64,000 nucleotides of DNA from Bin52 sp965213935 (GCA_965213935.1 CBDCAO010000012.1:2356001-2420000); one strand, 5' to 3'; positions 8,342 to 17,737 are shown, counted from the stretch's first letter. Made by a program: numbers and translations. Notes: generated by a model not told the origin, from the letters alone.

Positions 8342-9682
8342 TCAGGACCTGTAGCAGACTTCGCGGGCCGCTGCCGCGATATCCTCTGCGCCCGGCAGGG
8401 CAAGCTGTTCCAGGTTGGCCGCGTACGGCATCGGCACGTCCGCCCCTGTCACCCGCCTCACCGGCGCATCAAGCCAGTCGAAGGCCTCTTCCATGACACG
8501 TGCGGCAAGTTCGGCTCCGATGCCGCATGCGGGCCAGCCTTCCTCCACCGAAACGATCCGATTTGTCCGCCGCACGGACGTGACGACCGTGTCGATGTCA
8601 AGCGGCCTCAGAGTCCGGAGATCAACCACCTCCGCCTCGATACCGTCCGCAGCCAGCAGTTCCGCCGCTTCCAATGCCTTGCCAACCATGATCGAAAACG
8701 CGGTCACGGTGACGTCGGCGCCCGGCCGGACCACGTTGGCCTTGCCGATGGGAACCACGAAGTCGGGGTCGATCGGCACTTCGAAGCTGCGACCGTAGAG
8801 CACCTCGTTCTCGAGCACGATCACCGGGTTGGGATCACGGATCGCCGACTTGAGCAGCCCCTTGGCATCGGCGCCGGACCAGGGTGCGACAACCTTGAGG
8901 CCCGGGCAGTGGGCGTACCAGCTCGAATAGTCCTGCGAATGCTGGGCGGCGACACGTGCCGCCGCGCCGTTGGGGCCGCGGAAGACGATCGGGCATCCCA
9001 TCTGGCCGCCCGACATGTAGAGCGTCTTGGCGGCGGAGTTGATGATGTGATCGATTGCCTGCATGGCGAAATTGAAGGTCATGAATTCGACGACGGGCCG
9101 CAGGCCGCCGAAGGCGGCACCGACTCCGAGACCGGTAAACCCGTGCTCGGTAATCGGGGTATCGATCACACGCCTGTCACCGAACTGCTGCAGCAGGCCC
9201 TGCGTGACCTTGTAGGCGCCCTGGTATTCCGCGACCTCCTCGCCCATGACGAAGACCCGCTCGTCGGCGAGCATTTCCTCTGCCATGGCGTCACGCAGGG
9301 CCTCGCGCACCGTCTGCAACCGGGATTCGCCCGGTTTTCGCTCGGCGTCGACGGCTGCCGGGACGGTCGGCTCGGGACGGGACAAGGTGAACGCCACGGG
9401 AACAGGCAGGGGCGGCTGATCGCACACGGTCTCCTCCTCGCCTTCAGCCAGCAGCAGGCAGATCGGGGTGTTGACGGCAATGTTCTCGCTGCCGGCCGGC
9501 ACCAGGATCCGGCCAAGCACCCCCTCGTCGACGGCTTCCAGCTCCATGGTTGCCTTGTCCGTCTCGATCTCTGCGATCACATCGCCCGGAGTGACCTGGT
9601 CCCCGGGCTGCCGGTGCCAGGCGACGATCGTGCCTTCTGTCATGGTCGGCGAGAGTGCCGGCATCAGTATCTGCGTGGCCAC
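8342..9682 (-). CDS. pdhB: Pyruvate dehydrogenase E1 beta with N-terminal lipoyl domain
   Basis: This is the E1 beta subunit of the pyruvate dehydrogenase complex. At 446 residues it is over 100 longer than plain E1 beta because a complete lipoyl domain occupies residues 1-80 (lipoyl lysine in ETDKATMELEA). A linker of about 45 residues leads into the transketolase-like pyrimidine-binding domain (about 125-300, with VFVMGEEVAEYQGAYKVTQG) and the C-terminal transketolase domain. Translation starts at GTG (9682) behind a strong GGGGAGG ribosome site eight bases upstream. It lies 24 bases after pdhA. The fused lipoyl domain is known from other Alphaproteobacteria. Confidence 0.96.
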   Translation of the reverse strand: MATQILMPALSPTMTEGTIVAWHRQPGDQVTPGDVIAEIETDKATMELEAVDEGVLGRILVPAGSENIAVNTPICLLLAEGEEETVCDQPPLPVPVAFTLSRPEPTVPAAVDAERKPGESRLQTVREALRDAMAEEMLADERVFVMGEEVAEYQGAYKVTQGLLQQFGDRRVIDTPITEHGFTGLGVGAAFGGLRPVVEFMTFNFAMQAIDHIINSAAKTLYMSGGQMGCPIVFRGPNGAAARVAAQHSQDYSSWYAHCPGLKVVAPWSGADAKGLLKSAIRDPNPVIVLENEVLYGRSFEVPIDPDFVVPIGKANVVRPGADVTVTAFSIMVGKALEAAELLAADGIEAEVVDLRTLRPLDIDTVVTSVRRTNRIVSVEEGWPACGIGAELAARVMEEAFDWLDAPVRRVTGADVPMPYAANLEQLALPGAEDIAAAAREVCYRS

Positions 9683-9706
9683 CTTCGCTGCCTCCCCGGG
9701 GACGCT

Positions 9707-10726
9707 TCAGTCCTGGACCAGAATGTCGGTAAAGAGTTCCGCCGGATCGGGTTGCGGGCTCGACTGGGCAAAATCAGCGGCGTCCGTCACTACGGCACGA
9801 ATATCGCGATCGATCGCCTTGAGGTCATCGTCGCCGACCCCCGCCTTGGCGAGACGCTGGCGGATATTGTCAATCGGATCATGTTCCTGGCGCATCCTCT
9901 GCACCTCGTCCTTGGTCCTGTACTTGGCCGGGTCGGACATGGAATGACCCCGGTATCGATAGGTCTTCATCTCGAGAATGTAGGGACCCTTGCCGGACGA
10001 TGCGTGCGCGATTGCCTTCCTGCCGGCGTCACGCACCGCAATGACGTCCATGCCGTCGACTTCCATGCCGGGAATGCCGTAGGCCGCGCCCCGCTCCGCC
10101 AGGGCCCCGCCAGCCGCTGCCCGGTTGACCGAGGTGCCCATGCCGTACTTGTTGTTCTCGATGATGTAGATGCACGGCAGCTGCCACAGCGCCGCCATGT
10201 TGAAACTCTCGTAGACCTGTCCCTGGTTGACCGCGCCGTCACCGAGATAGGTCAGGCTGACCGAGGTTTCGCCACGGTACTTGTGGGCAAATGCCAGCCC
10301 GGTGCCAATCGGGACCTGCGCCGCGACAATGCCGTGTCCGCCGAAAAAGTTCTTCTCCCGGCTGAACATGTGCATGCTGCCGCCCTTGCCCCTGGAATAC
10401 CCGCCGACACGTCCGGTCAGTTCCGCCATGACACCGCGGGGTTCCATGCCGCAGGCGAGCATATGGCCGTGATCCCGGTAGCTGGTGACCACACTGGAAC
10501 CTTCCTCGACCGCCGCCTGCATGCCGACCACCACCGCTTCCTGTCCGATGTAGAGGTGACAGAAACCACCGATCAGTCCCATGCCGTACATCTGCCCGGC
10601 CTTTTCCTCGAATCGGCGGATCAGCAGCATCATGCGGTACAGCTGCAGCAACTCTTCTCGTGACACCCTGGCCGTTCGCCGGGGCCTGGTTCCACGGCCG
10701 GCTGTCCTGGTGGCTGATCGTGCCAT
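9707..10726 (-). CDS. pdhA: Pyruvate dehydrogenase E1 alpha
   Basis: This is the thiamine-diphosphate-binding E1 alpha subunit that decarboxylates pyruvate. The ThDP motif runs from GDGAVNQGQ to the NN of ENNKYGMG, and the phosphorylation-loop region YRYRGHSMSDPAKYR is present. I chose the ATG at 10726 (339 residues), because GGAG lies seven bases before it and the product then starts with a short basic tail followed by the family core (ELLQLYRMMLLIRRFEEKAGQMY). The frame stays open 105 bases further upstream without family similarity. It is the first gene of the pdhABC-lpdA-lipA run, 178 bases after ftsB. Confidence 0.96.
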   Translation of the reverse strand: MARSATRTAGRGTRPRRTARVSREELLQLYRMMLLIRRFEEKAGQMYGMGLIGGFCHLYIGQEAVVVGMQAAVEEGSSVVTSYRDHGHMLACGMEPRGVMAELTGRVGGYSRGKGGSMHMFSREKNFFGGHGIVAAQVPIGTGLAFAHKYRGETSVSLTYLGDGAVNQGQVYESFNMAALWQLPCIYIIENNKYGMGTSVNRAAAGGALAERGAAYGIPGMEVDGMDVIAVRDAGRKAIAHASSGKGPYILEMKTYRYRGHSMSDPAKYRTKDEVQRMRQEHDPIDNIRQRLAKAGVGDDDLKAIDRDIRAVVTDAADFAQSSPQPDPAELFTDILVQD

Positions 10727-10904
10727 GACATGCTCCGGATCTCTGGTCGGATGCAGGATTGTGCTGCCCGCAACCCGGGCCGAGTCGAGGCGCATTGAAC
10801 CCGAAACGCCGTAAGGATTCAAGAATGTCACGCCACGGTCGGAACTCCGGGAGCCGTCCCTCGGACCGGGTCGGACCCCGACATCACCCGCTGTCAGGGC
10901 ACGG

Positions 10905-11255
10905 CTAACCGGCCTGTTTCCCGCGTTCCGGCAGCCGGATCAGCAGTTCGTCCGCATGGGAAAATCCAAGCTTCGACCGGGCGAGTTCCTCAACCAGGTC
11001 AAGGTCGAGGTTGTCTACCCGCAGCAGGGAGACCTTGTGCTCGAGCCTCTCGCGCGTGGCACGCGCGCGCTCGTGGACGTTCCGGGCCTGCTCGATGCGG
11101 AGGTCGAGCGCCCGGGACGCCGACAGACCGTGCTCGCCTTCAAGGAGGTGATAGCTGAAATATGCAAGCACGCTGCAAACAAGACACGGGCCGGCAAGGG
11201 CCCGCAAACGCTTGCGACTGTTGATGCTGATCGTCAACACCGGTGCGGCTCCCAA
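10905..11255 (-). CDS. ftsB: Septum formation initiator family protein (FtsB/DivIC-like)
   Basis: This small bitopic cell-division protein has a short basic N-terminus, one membrane span (about residues 22-40) and a periplasmic coiled coil (about 45-90), ending in a conserved tail (LARSKLGFSHADELLIRL) typical of alphaproteobacterial DivIC. It links FtsQ and FtsL in the divisome. The frame begins with TTG at 11255. An in-frame GTG at 11240 is an equally plausible start. The position between eno and pdhA is the usual one in Alphaproteobacteria. Family certain, start uncertain. Confidence 0.85.
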   Translation of the reverse strand: MGAAPVLTISINSRKRLRALAGPCLVCSVLAYFSYHLLEGEHGLSASRALDLRIEQARNVHERARATRERLEHKVSLLRVDNLDLDLVEELARSKLGFSHADELLIRLPERGKQAG

Positions 11256-11282
11256 GTACTTCGAGTACTACATCAAAGTATA
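11255..11282 (-). promoter_or_regulatory. Possible ftsB/pdh promoter -10 box and inverted repeat
   Basis: On the minus strand a perfect-looking TATACT hexamer lies at 11282-11277, followed by AGTACT-TCG-AGTACT (11269-11255), two copies of a palindromic hexamer that directly abut the TTG start of ftsB. The -35 region is weak (GTATCG with a 16-base gap). The region lies in the 54-base gap between eno and ftsB. It may give ftsB and the pdh genes a promoter separate from eno; this is inference. Confidence 0.35.
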
Positions 11283-11309
11283 TCATGTCCGTTCGCATCG
11301 ATACAGGAA

Positions 11310-12587
11310 TCACCGGTCGAACGCGCTGCGACCCGCGTACAGGGCCGCCTGCCCGAGTTCTTCCTCGATGCGCATCAGCTGGTTGTACTTGGCAGTCCGC
11401 TCGGAGCGGGACGGTGCGCCGGTCTTGATCTGCCCGGCGTTCACCGCCACGGCAAGGTCCGCGATGGTGACGTCTTCGGTTTCTCCGGAACGGTGCGACA
11501 TGATTGTGCCGAATGACGAGCGTTGTGCCAGGGCAACCGTGTCCAGGGTTTCCGACAGGGTTCCGATCTGATTGACCTTGACCAGTACCGCGTTGGCGGC
11601 CCGGCGTTCGACGCCGGTGCGCACACGTTCAGGCGAGGTCACGAACAGATCGTCGCCGACGATCTGCACCCGTTCCCCGAGTGCCGCCGTCAGGGCCGCA
11701 AACCCGTCCCAGTCGTCTTCGGCCAGACCGTCCTCGATCGAGATTATGGGGTAGCGCTCGCACAGGTCGGCGTAGAGTGCAACCATGTCGGCTGAATCCA
11801 GCACCCGCCCCTCGCCTGCAAGCCGGTACAGTCCGTCCTTCCGGAACTCGGTCGCCGCCGGATCGAGCGCGATCGCAACGTCCTCGCCCGGGATGAACCC
11901 GGCTGCCTCGATGGCGCCGGTGATGAAGCCGAGCGCCGTCTCGGTCCCGTCAAGCCCGGGGGCGAACCCGCCCTCGTCCCCGACGTTCGTGTTGTGGCCG
12001 GCGTCGAGGAGAGCGGTGCGCAGCGTCCGGAACACCTCGGCTCCCGTGTGGACCGCATCGCGCAGTGTTCCGGCCGAGACCGGGACAATCATGAATTCCT
12101 GGAAATCGATTGGCGTGTCGGCATGCGCGCCGCCGTTCAGGATGTTCATCATCGGAGTTGGCAGCAGACGCGCCCGCAGACCGCCCACGTGCCGGTAGAG
12201 CGGGATGCCGAGGTGCGCCGCAGCCGCCCGAGCCACGGCCAGGCTGACTCCCAGTACTGCGTTGGCTCCGAGACGGCTCTTGTCCGCAGTTCCGTCGAGT
12301 TGGATCAGCGTCATGTCGATCAGGCGCTGTTCGTTCGCATCCCGGCCCGAGAGCGTGTCGAAGATCTCGCCATTGACCGCATCGACGGCCCGCAGCACAC
12401 CCCTGCCCCCGTATCGGGCCGCATCACCGTCGCGCAGTTCGGCTGCCTCGTGCACTCCGGTCGACGCGCCTGACGGCACCGCGGCACGCCCGAAGGCGCC
12501 GGACTCAAGCCGCACGTCCACCTCGACGGTCGGGTTGCCGCGACTGTCGAGAATTTCCCGCGCCCGGATATCGTCGATGCCGCTCAT
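11310..12587 (-). CDS. eno: Enolase
   Basis: This 425-residue glycolytic enzyme interconverts 2-phosphoglycerate and phosphoenolpyruvate. It shows the N-terminal AREILDSRGNPTVEVDV, the metal-binding SIEDGLAEDDWDG, the catalytic lysine region LVKVNQIGT, and the signature loop MSHRSGETED. I placed the start at the ATG at 12587, because the ribosome site GGGAGGGGAG lies just upstream and the product then starts at the normal family position; the open frame continues 300 bases upstream without similarity. It sits directly upstream of ftsB and the pdh operon, as is common in this class. Confidence 0.98.
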   Translation of the reverse strand: MSGIDDIRAREILDSRGNPTVEVDVRLESGAFGRAAVPSGASTGVHEAAELRDGDAARYGGRGVLRAVDAVNGEIFDTLSGRDANEQRLIDMTLIQLDGTADKSRLGANAVLGVSLAVARAAAAHLGIPLYRHVGGLRARLLPTPMMNILNGGAHADTPIDFQEFMIVPVSAGTLRDAVHTGAEVFRTLRTALLDAGHNTNVGDEGGFAPGLDGTETALGFITGAIEAAGFIPGEDVAIALDPAATEFRKDGLYRLAGEGRVLDSADMVALYADLCERYPIISIEDGLAEDDWDGFAALTAALGERVQIVGDDLFVTSPERVRTGVERRAANAVLVKVNQIGTLSETLDTVALAQRSSFGTIMSHRSGETEDVTIADLAVAVNAGQIKTGAPSRSERTAKYNQLMRIEEELGQAALYAGRSAFDR

Positions 12588-12625
12588 GCCGTTTCTCCCC
12601 TCCCGGACATCCGCAACAGGCTGCC

Positions 12626-14026
12626 TCAGGTTCCGGTCCGAAGCAGGGTGTCGGCCCTGGCGGAGGCCTCGGCCGACCGGGCGATGTCGCCGGTGTCCTC
12701 CAGCGCTTCGGAGAACCGTCGCCAGCTCCAGGCACTGTTCGGTGTCCGGGCTGTCCGTTCCGCCAGCAGCGCCCGGGCCATGGAATTCCGGTCGGTCTTC
12801 AGCAGGGCGTCGACCAGCATCAGTTCGAACAGATCCCGTTGGGCATGACTGCCACCCATGCGATGGATTTCGTAGCGCACCGGCCACAGGCAGTCGACGA
12901 CCCGGTCCCAGTCCCCGGCCCGCAGCGCCGACATCGCCTCCCCGATCTCCACGCCGAATCCGGCCGCGATCCGGCCCTGGGTGGTGGGCTGGCTCGCATA
13001 GGTGCGCAATCGTGACAGCATGGCCGCCGCGGCCTCGGTCCGCCCGTCACCGATCAGCGCCATCAGGTAATGCAGGCTGACAAAGATCAACTCGTGATCC
13101 TCGAGATGCGACTGTGCCAGTTCGGCAAGCGGCCCCCAGCGGTCGCCGACATCGACGCCGAACATCTCGAGGCGCCACAGCAATGCCGGGCAATTGACCA
13201 TCTCGAGGTACATGTCTGCATCGAGGTCGGAGACGATCTGTTCGTCGTAGAGCCGCAGCACCTCGTCGAACTCGTGCCGCTCGAGGTGATACAGCGCCTG
13301 GTGCCAGTGCAGGTGGAACCGGAAGTTGTTGACCACCGACCACTGATCCTCCTGCGAACGGATCCACTCGATCCCCTCACGATGCCGGCCTTCCATCTCC
13401 ATGACATGAGCGACAGCGTGTACCGACCACGCGTCCTCGGGATCAATCTCCACGGCACGGCGGCCGAATCGTTCCGCCTGGCGGTAGTCTCCCGACTCCT
13501 CGAGCCCGAACGCGTGCATGCCAAGCAGATTGCCGTAGTGGCGGTGTTCCGGTCCCCAGTGCGGCAGGACCCGTGCGGTCGAGTCACGCATCTTGCCGCC
13601 GGCGCCCGAGTAGAAGTGGGAAAAATGGGCGATCCGGAGCGCGAAGGCATCGAGGGGATGGTCAAGCAGGATCTGCTCCCACAGGTCGATGGCTCCGTCG
13701 ATGTCCTCGCCGCACCACGATCCGAGCGCTGCAAGGTGCAGGCGTTCCCGGTCGGTGGCGCCGCGCTTCGAGATCGCGTTGCGGGCGTCGGCAAGGGCCT
13801 GACGGGCACGGCGCGCCATTGCGTCGTTTCCGAACAGCTTGAAGAAGTACCCCTTCGCCACGTGTGCCATCGGCAGGTCGGGATCGGCCTGCAGCGTGGC
13901 CTTCAGCCGGTCTCCGGCATCGCGTCGGAAGCGGATATAGGCGTCGATCACGCCATCGAGTTCGGCAACCGCTTCGGGGCTGGCCGCCGTGCAGGGCAGC
14001 CCGTAGCAGTCAGTGTGCACGGCCAT
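12626..14026 (-). CDS. TTC38-like tetratricopeptide repeat protein
   Basis: This 466-residue helical-repeat protein resembles the TTC38 family of TPR proteins. Repeated helix pairs with alternating small and aromatic residues run across the whole length, and the family-typical segment DPEDAWSVHAVAHVMEMEGR is near residue 200. No signal peptide or membrane span is seen, so it is probably cytosolic. The N-terminus begins with a short GLPCTAASPEAV segment, also typical of these proteins. The ATG at 14026 lies inside the end of kdsA (17-base overlap), so it is probably co-transcribed with kdsA. No enzymatic function is established for the family. Its place between kdsA and eno is unusual. Confidence 0.75.
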   Translation of the reverse strand: MAVHTDCYGLPCTAASPEAVAELDGVIDAYIRFRRDAGDRLKATLQADPDLPMAHVAKGYFFKLFGNDAMARRARQALADARNAISKRGATDRERLHLAALGSWCGEDIDGAIDLWEQILLDHPLDAFALRIAHFSHFYSGAGGKMRDSTARVLPHWGPEHRHYGNLLGMHAFGLEESGDYRQAERFGRRAVEIDPEDAWSVHAVAHVMEMEGRHREGIEWIRSQEDQWSVVNNFRFHLHWHQALYHLERHEFDEVLRLYDEQIVSDLDADMYLEMVNCPALLWRLEMFGVDVGDRWGPLAELAQSHLEDHELIFVSLHYLMALIGDGRTEAAAAMLSRLRTYASQPTTQGRIAAGFGVEIGEAMSALRAGDWDRVVDCLWPVRYEIHRMGGSHAQRDLFELMLVDALLKTDRNSMARALLAERTARTPNSAWSWRRFSEALEDTGDIARSAEASARADTLLRTGT

Positions 14027-14885
14027 CCGTGTTCTCTCCCTCAGTTACGGTCCGGGACTTGGCAAGCCGGTCCAGTTGCACGAGTTCCGACAGCAGTTCC
14101 GACATGTCGTCAAGGCGGATCATGTTCGGGCCGTCGCTCGGTGCGTTGTCTGGGTCCTGGTGGGTCTCGATGAAGACCGCCGACACACCGATCGCGACCG
14201 CCGCGCGGGCCAGGACCGACGCATAACGCCGGTCACCGCCGCTGGCCGGGCCCCGGCCGCCTGGCTGGGCAACAGAATGGGTAGCATCGAAGACGACAGG
14301 ATATCCGGTTTCGGCCATCTGCGGCAGGGCCCGCATGTCGCAGACCAGGGTATTGTAGCCGAAACTGGTTCCCCGCTCGGTCAGCAGGATGTCCCGACAG
14401 CCGCCTCCTTCGAGCTTGGCCACGACATGGGGCATGTCCCACGGCGCGAGGAACTGCCCCTTCTTCACGTTGACCGTCCGGCCGGTCGCCGCCGCCGCCA
14501 GCAGCAGGTCGGTCTGGCGGCACAGGAAGGCGGGGATCTGCAGCACGTCGACGGCGTTGGCGACATCGGCGCACTGACCGGCCTCGTGCACGTCCGTCAG
14601 CACCGGGCAGCCGAAGCGCATCCGGATGTCGGCCAGGATCGGCAGTCCTTTCGCCATTCCGATCCCGCGGGCTCCGCCGGCGCTGGTCCGGTTCGCCTTG
14701 TCGAAGGACGACTTGAATACGAATCCCAGACCGTGCTGGCAGCACATCTCGACCAGGGCCTCCGCCATGTCGAAGGCGTGCTCCCGGCTCTCGATCTGGC
14801 ACGGACCGGCTATCAGGGTCAGGGGCAGGGCATTGGACACGTCGAGAGGTCCGATGCTGACCCGGCGAGGCACAGCCGCGGACAT
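14010..14885 (-). CDS. kdsA: 3-deoxy-8-phosphooctulonate synthase
   Basis: This enzyme condenses phosphoenolpyruvate with arabinose 5-phosphate, giving KDO-8-phosphate for the lipopolysaccharide core. The 291-residue product contains GPCQIESREHA, the substrate-binding KSSFDKANRTS near residue 55, the PVLTDVHE strand, and GQFLAPWDM. I placed the start at the ATG at 14885, which shares a base with the pyrG stop (TGATG); the open frame extends upstream through pyrG and is not used. The order pyrG-kdsA-eno is the standard Gram-negative arrangement, here with a TPR gene added before eno. Confidence 0.97.
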   Translation of the reverse strand: MSAAVPRRVSIGPLDVSNALPLTLIAGPCQIESREHAFDMAEALVEMCCQHGLGFVFKSSFDKANRTSAGGARGIGMAKGLPILADIRMRFGCPVLTDVHEAGQCADVANAVDVLQIPAFLCRQTDLLLAAAATGRTVNVKKGQFLAPWDMPHVVAKLEGGGCRDILLTERGTSFGYNTLVCDMRALPQMAETGYPVVFDATHSVAQPGGRGPASGGDRRYASVLARAAVAIGVSAVFIETHQDPDNAPSDGPNMIRLDDMSELLSELVQLDRLAKSRTVTEGENTDGRAH

Positions 14886-16516
14886 CACACCAGCCTCGAC
14901 TGGTTCACGGCCGCACCGACAAAGCTGGTAAAGAGCGGGTGCGGCTCGAAAGGTCTCGACTTGAGCTCGGGGTGGAACTGCACCCCGATGAACCAGGGAT
15001 GCGACGGCAGTTCGATGATCTCGGGCAGGCGTCGGTCGGGCGACATGCCGCAGAAACGCAGCCCCGCCTGCTCCAGGCGCTCGCAATAGGTGATGTTGAC
15101 CTCATAGCGGTGCCGGTGGCGTTCGCTGATGGTGCCGGTTCCGTAGATGCCGAAAACCTGCGAGTTATCGGCCAGCATGCAGTCGTAGGCACCGAGTCGC
15201 ATGGTTCCCCCGAGAGTGCCGTCGGCGTTGCGCTGCTGCAGCTTCTCGCCCTGCATCCACTCGGTCAGCAGACCGACAACCGGGTCTTCGCACGGCCCGA
15301 ATTCTGTCGACCCGGCCTCGGGAATGCCGGCCATGCTGCGGGCCGCCTCGATCACCGCGAGCTGCATGCCGAAGCAGATGCCCAGATAGGGGACCCGCCG
15401 CTCGCGCGCGAAACGGACTGCGGCGATCTTGCCTTCCGCACCGCGTTCTCCGAAACCGCCCGGCACCAGGACACCGTGCACCCCTTCAAGCTGGTGAATG
15501 GTGTCCTCGCGTTCGAATATCTCGGAGTCGATCCAGTCGATCTCGACCCGGACCTTGTGCTCGAACCCGCCGTGGGACAAGGCCTCGGTGAGCGACTTGT
15601 AGGAGTCCGGCAGACTCGTATACTTGCCGACGATCGCAATCGTGACCGACCCCTCCGGCTGGGCGGTGATGCCGGCAATGCGCTGCCAGCCGGACAGGTC
15701 GGGATCCGGACACTGGTCGAGCAGGCCGAAATGCCGGAATACCGCCGTGTCGAAACCGTTCTCGTGGTACCTGAGCGGCACGTCGTAGATCGAGGGAACG
15801 TCGTTGGCAGTAATGACGGAGTCGGGCCTGATGTTGCAGAACTGCCCGATCTTGCGCCGCAGTTCGTCGGGCAGTTCCCGGTCCGAGCGGCAGAGCAACA
15901 GATCGGGCTGGATGCCGACGCTCTGCAGTTCCTTGACCGAATGCTGGGTCGGCTTGGTCTTGAGTTCCGCGGCTGCCGCGATGTACGGAACCAGGGTCAG
16001 GTGCACGAACAGCGAGCGTTCCCGGCCGAGCTCGTTGCCGAGCTGGCGGATCGCCTCGAGGAACGGCAGGCTCTCGATGTCCCCGACCGTGCCGCCGATT
16101 TCGCACAGGATGAAGTCCTCGTCGGCGAGGTCGCCGAGCACGAACGCCTTGATGGCGTCCGTGACGTGGGGGATAACCTGGATGGTCGCTCCGAGATAGT
16201 CGCCGCGACGTTCCTTCGAGAGAACGTCCATGTAGATCTGGCCAGTGGTCACATTGTCGCTGCGGCGCGCGGGAACGCCGGTGAACCGCTCGTAGTGGCC
16301 AAGATCGAGGTCGGTCTCCGCCCCGTCGTCGGTTACGTAGACCTCGCCGTGCTGGTACGGGTTCATCGTGCCGGGATCGACGTTCAGATACGGGTCGAGC
16401 TTGCGCAGACGGACCCGGTAGCCGCGAGCCTGCAACAGGGCACCGAGCGCCGCCGACGCGAGCCCCTTGCCGAGTGAGGACACCACGCCGCCGGTAATGA
16501 AGATGAAGCGGGACAT
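14885..16516 (-). CDS. pyrG: CTP synthase
   Basis: This enzyme aminates UTP to CTP using glutamine. The synthetase half (about residues 1-265) starts with FIFITGGVVSSLGKGL, the ATP-binding loop. The class I glutamine amidotransferase half (about 290-540) carries the nucleophile cysteine in GICFGMQL and the His/Glu pair in FHPEL. The length of 543 residues is normal. The start at 16516 was chosen because the family begins at MSRFIFITGG; upstream in-frame codons run into the secG region. It is coupled to kdsA downstream. Confidence 0.98.
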   Translation of the reverse strand: MSRFIFITGGVVSSLGKGLASAALGALLQARGYRVRLRKLDPYLNVDPGTMNPYQHGEVYVTDDGAETDLDLGHYERFTGVPARRSDNVTTGQIYMDVLSKERRGDYLGATIQVIPHVTDAIKAFVLGDLADEDFILCEIGGTVGDIESLPFLEAIRQLGNELGRERSLFVHLTLVPYIAAAAELKTKPTQHSVKELQSVGIQPDLLLCRSDRELPDELRRKIGQFCNIRPDSVITANDVPSIYDVPLRYHENGFDTAVFRHFGLLDQCPDPDLSGWQRIAGITAQPEGSVTIAIVGKYTSLPDSYKSLTEALSHGGFEHKVRVEIDWIDSEIFEREDTIHQLEGVHGVLVPGGFGERGAEGKIAAVRFARERRVPYLGICFGMQLAVIEAARSMAGIPEAGSTEFGPCEDPVVGLLTEWMQGEKLQQRNADGTLGGTMRLGAYDCMLADNSQVFGIYGTGTISERHRHRYEVNITYCERLEQAGLRFCGMSPDRRLPEIIELPSHPWFIGVQFHPELKSRPFEPHPLFTSFVGAAVNQSRLV

Positions 16517-16564
16517 GGACCCGTTACATACCCCATAGATCGGACACGGGATATATCTAAAGGA

Positions 16565-16580
16565 GGGCCGCACCCGGCCC
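16565..16580 (-). terminator. Possible weak hairpin between secG and pyrG
   Basis: On the minus strand GGGCCG-GGTG-CGGCCC forms a six-pair GC stem, followed by TCCTTTAG. The T-tract is short, so termination would be partial at most. It lies 17 bases after the secG stop and about 49 bases before the pyrG start. Confidence 0.3.
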
Positions 16581-16596
16581 CGGCGGACCTCGGGCG

Positions 16597-16908
16597 CTAC
16601 TGCGAGACCGGAACCTGTGGAACCTGCGGATCCTGGCTGGGTTCCTCGACCCGGATCTCGTCGGCGATCGAACCACGCCGGCCCGAATCGGCAATGATCG
16701 CGAGCGACAGGCTGGTGACGAAGAAGCAGGTTGCCAGGACCGCCGTGGACCGGGTCAGCAGGTTGGCGGTGCCGCGCGCGGACATGAACCCGCCTCCCGA
16801 ACCGCCGCCGCCAATACCGAGGCCGCCGCCCTCGCTGCGCTGCAGCAGGATCACAATGACAAGGGCCGCAGCAATCATCAGGTGAATGGCAAGCAGGACT
16901 TCGGTCAT
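16597..16908 (-). CDS. secG: Preprotein translocase subunit SecG
   Basis: This 103-residue membrane subunit of the SecYEG channel has two hydrophobic spans (about residues 3-22 and 53-72) around the conserved glycine-rich cytoplasmic loop LQRSEGGGLGIGGGGSG and the segment FMSARGTANLLTRSTA. An acidic and polar tail follows. The gene lies between tpiA and pyrG, which is the usual place in Alphaproteobacteria. Start at ATG 16908. Confidence 0.95.
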   Translation of the reverse strand: MTEVLLAIHLMIAAALVIVILLQRSEGGGLGIGGGGSGGGFMSARGTANLLTRSTAVLATCFFVTSLSLAIIADSGRRGSIADEIRVEEPSQDPQVPQVPVSQ

Positions 16909-17005
16909 CTCGATTCAGCTCTGTTGCTGGCACCGTGACGGTGCGTGGAATATGTACTCGTGCCTGTCAGGCAAATCCAGCAGAATCGCCGTACCCGCCG
17001 CCCGT

Positions 17006-17737
17006 TCAGGCTGCTCCGGCGATCGCGAGAAAGTCCTCCGCCACCAGGCTTGCGCCGCCCACCAGCGCGCCGTTTACCCCGCGAAGCGCGAGAATCTCGC
17101 GGGAATTCTCCGGCTTGACCGATCCGCCATAGAGAATGCGGCAGCCGGCAAGCCGATCGGAGTGCGCGCTGACCACCGATCCCACGTGAGAGTGCATGGC
17201 GGCGATGTCATCCGGCGAAGCCGCAGCCCCGGTCCCGATGGCCCACACCGGTTCGTAGGCGACGACGGTATTGCCGGCGTCGCATCCGTCGGGCAATGAC
17301 CCGCGCAGCTGTGCTTCCACCGTCGCAAGCGCCTGGCCCCCGTTGCGGTGGCCGGCGGTCTCGCCCACGCACACGATGGTCACCAGGCCCGCGTCATGGG
17401 CTGCAGTTACCTTGGCCGCCACCTGCGCGTCGGTCTCGCCGTGGTTCGCGCGGCGTTCCGAATGGCCCAGGATGACGTGGCTGCACCCTGCATCGGCAAG
17501 CTGGCGAGCCGAGATATCGCCCGTATGCGCGCCCTCGCTGGCCTGGTGACAGTCCTGGCCACCCAGTGCAACCGTGGAACCCGCCAGCCGGGAGGCAACC
17601 GGGACCAGCCACACTGTCGGGGGGCAGAGGACAATCTCCGCATCCGCGGGTGCCTCCCGCGCGATGACGCCGGCCAGGCGGATCGCCTCGGCAGCCGCCA
17701 AATGCATCTTCCAGTTGCCGACAACAAGGGGAGTCAT
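17006..17737 (-). CDS. tpiA: Triosephosphate isomerase
   Basis: This glycolytic TIM-barrel enzyme interconverts dihydroxyacetone phosphate and glyceraldehyde 3-phosphate. The 243-residue product has NWKM near the N-terminus (substrate lysine), the catalytic histidine in GHSERR, and the catalytic glutamate in YEPVWAIGTG, followed by the phosphate-binding YGGSVKPEN. I chose the ATG at 17737, where the family starts (MTPLVVGNWKM); the frame runs 66 bases further. It is divergent from the PpiD-like gene, with about 160 bases between starts, which must hold both promoters. Confidence 0.97.
   Translation of the reverse strand: MTPLVVGNWKMHLAAAEAIRLAGVIAREAPADAEIVLCPPTVWLVPVASRLAGSTVALGGQDCHQASEGAHTGDISARQLADAGCSHVILGHSERRANHGETDAQVAAKVTAAHDAGLVTIVCVGETAGHRNGGQALATVEAQLRGSLPDGCDAGNTVVAYEPVWAIGTGAAASPDDIAAMHSHVGSVVSAHSDRLAGCRILYGGSVKPENSREILALRGVNGALVGGASLVAEDFLAIAGAA

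Noticed and set aside
8909..10663. Plus-strand open frame of 584 codons opposite pdhB and pdhA
   Set aside because: Spans two real genes and their intergenic gap on the other strand; no family similarity.
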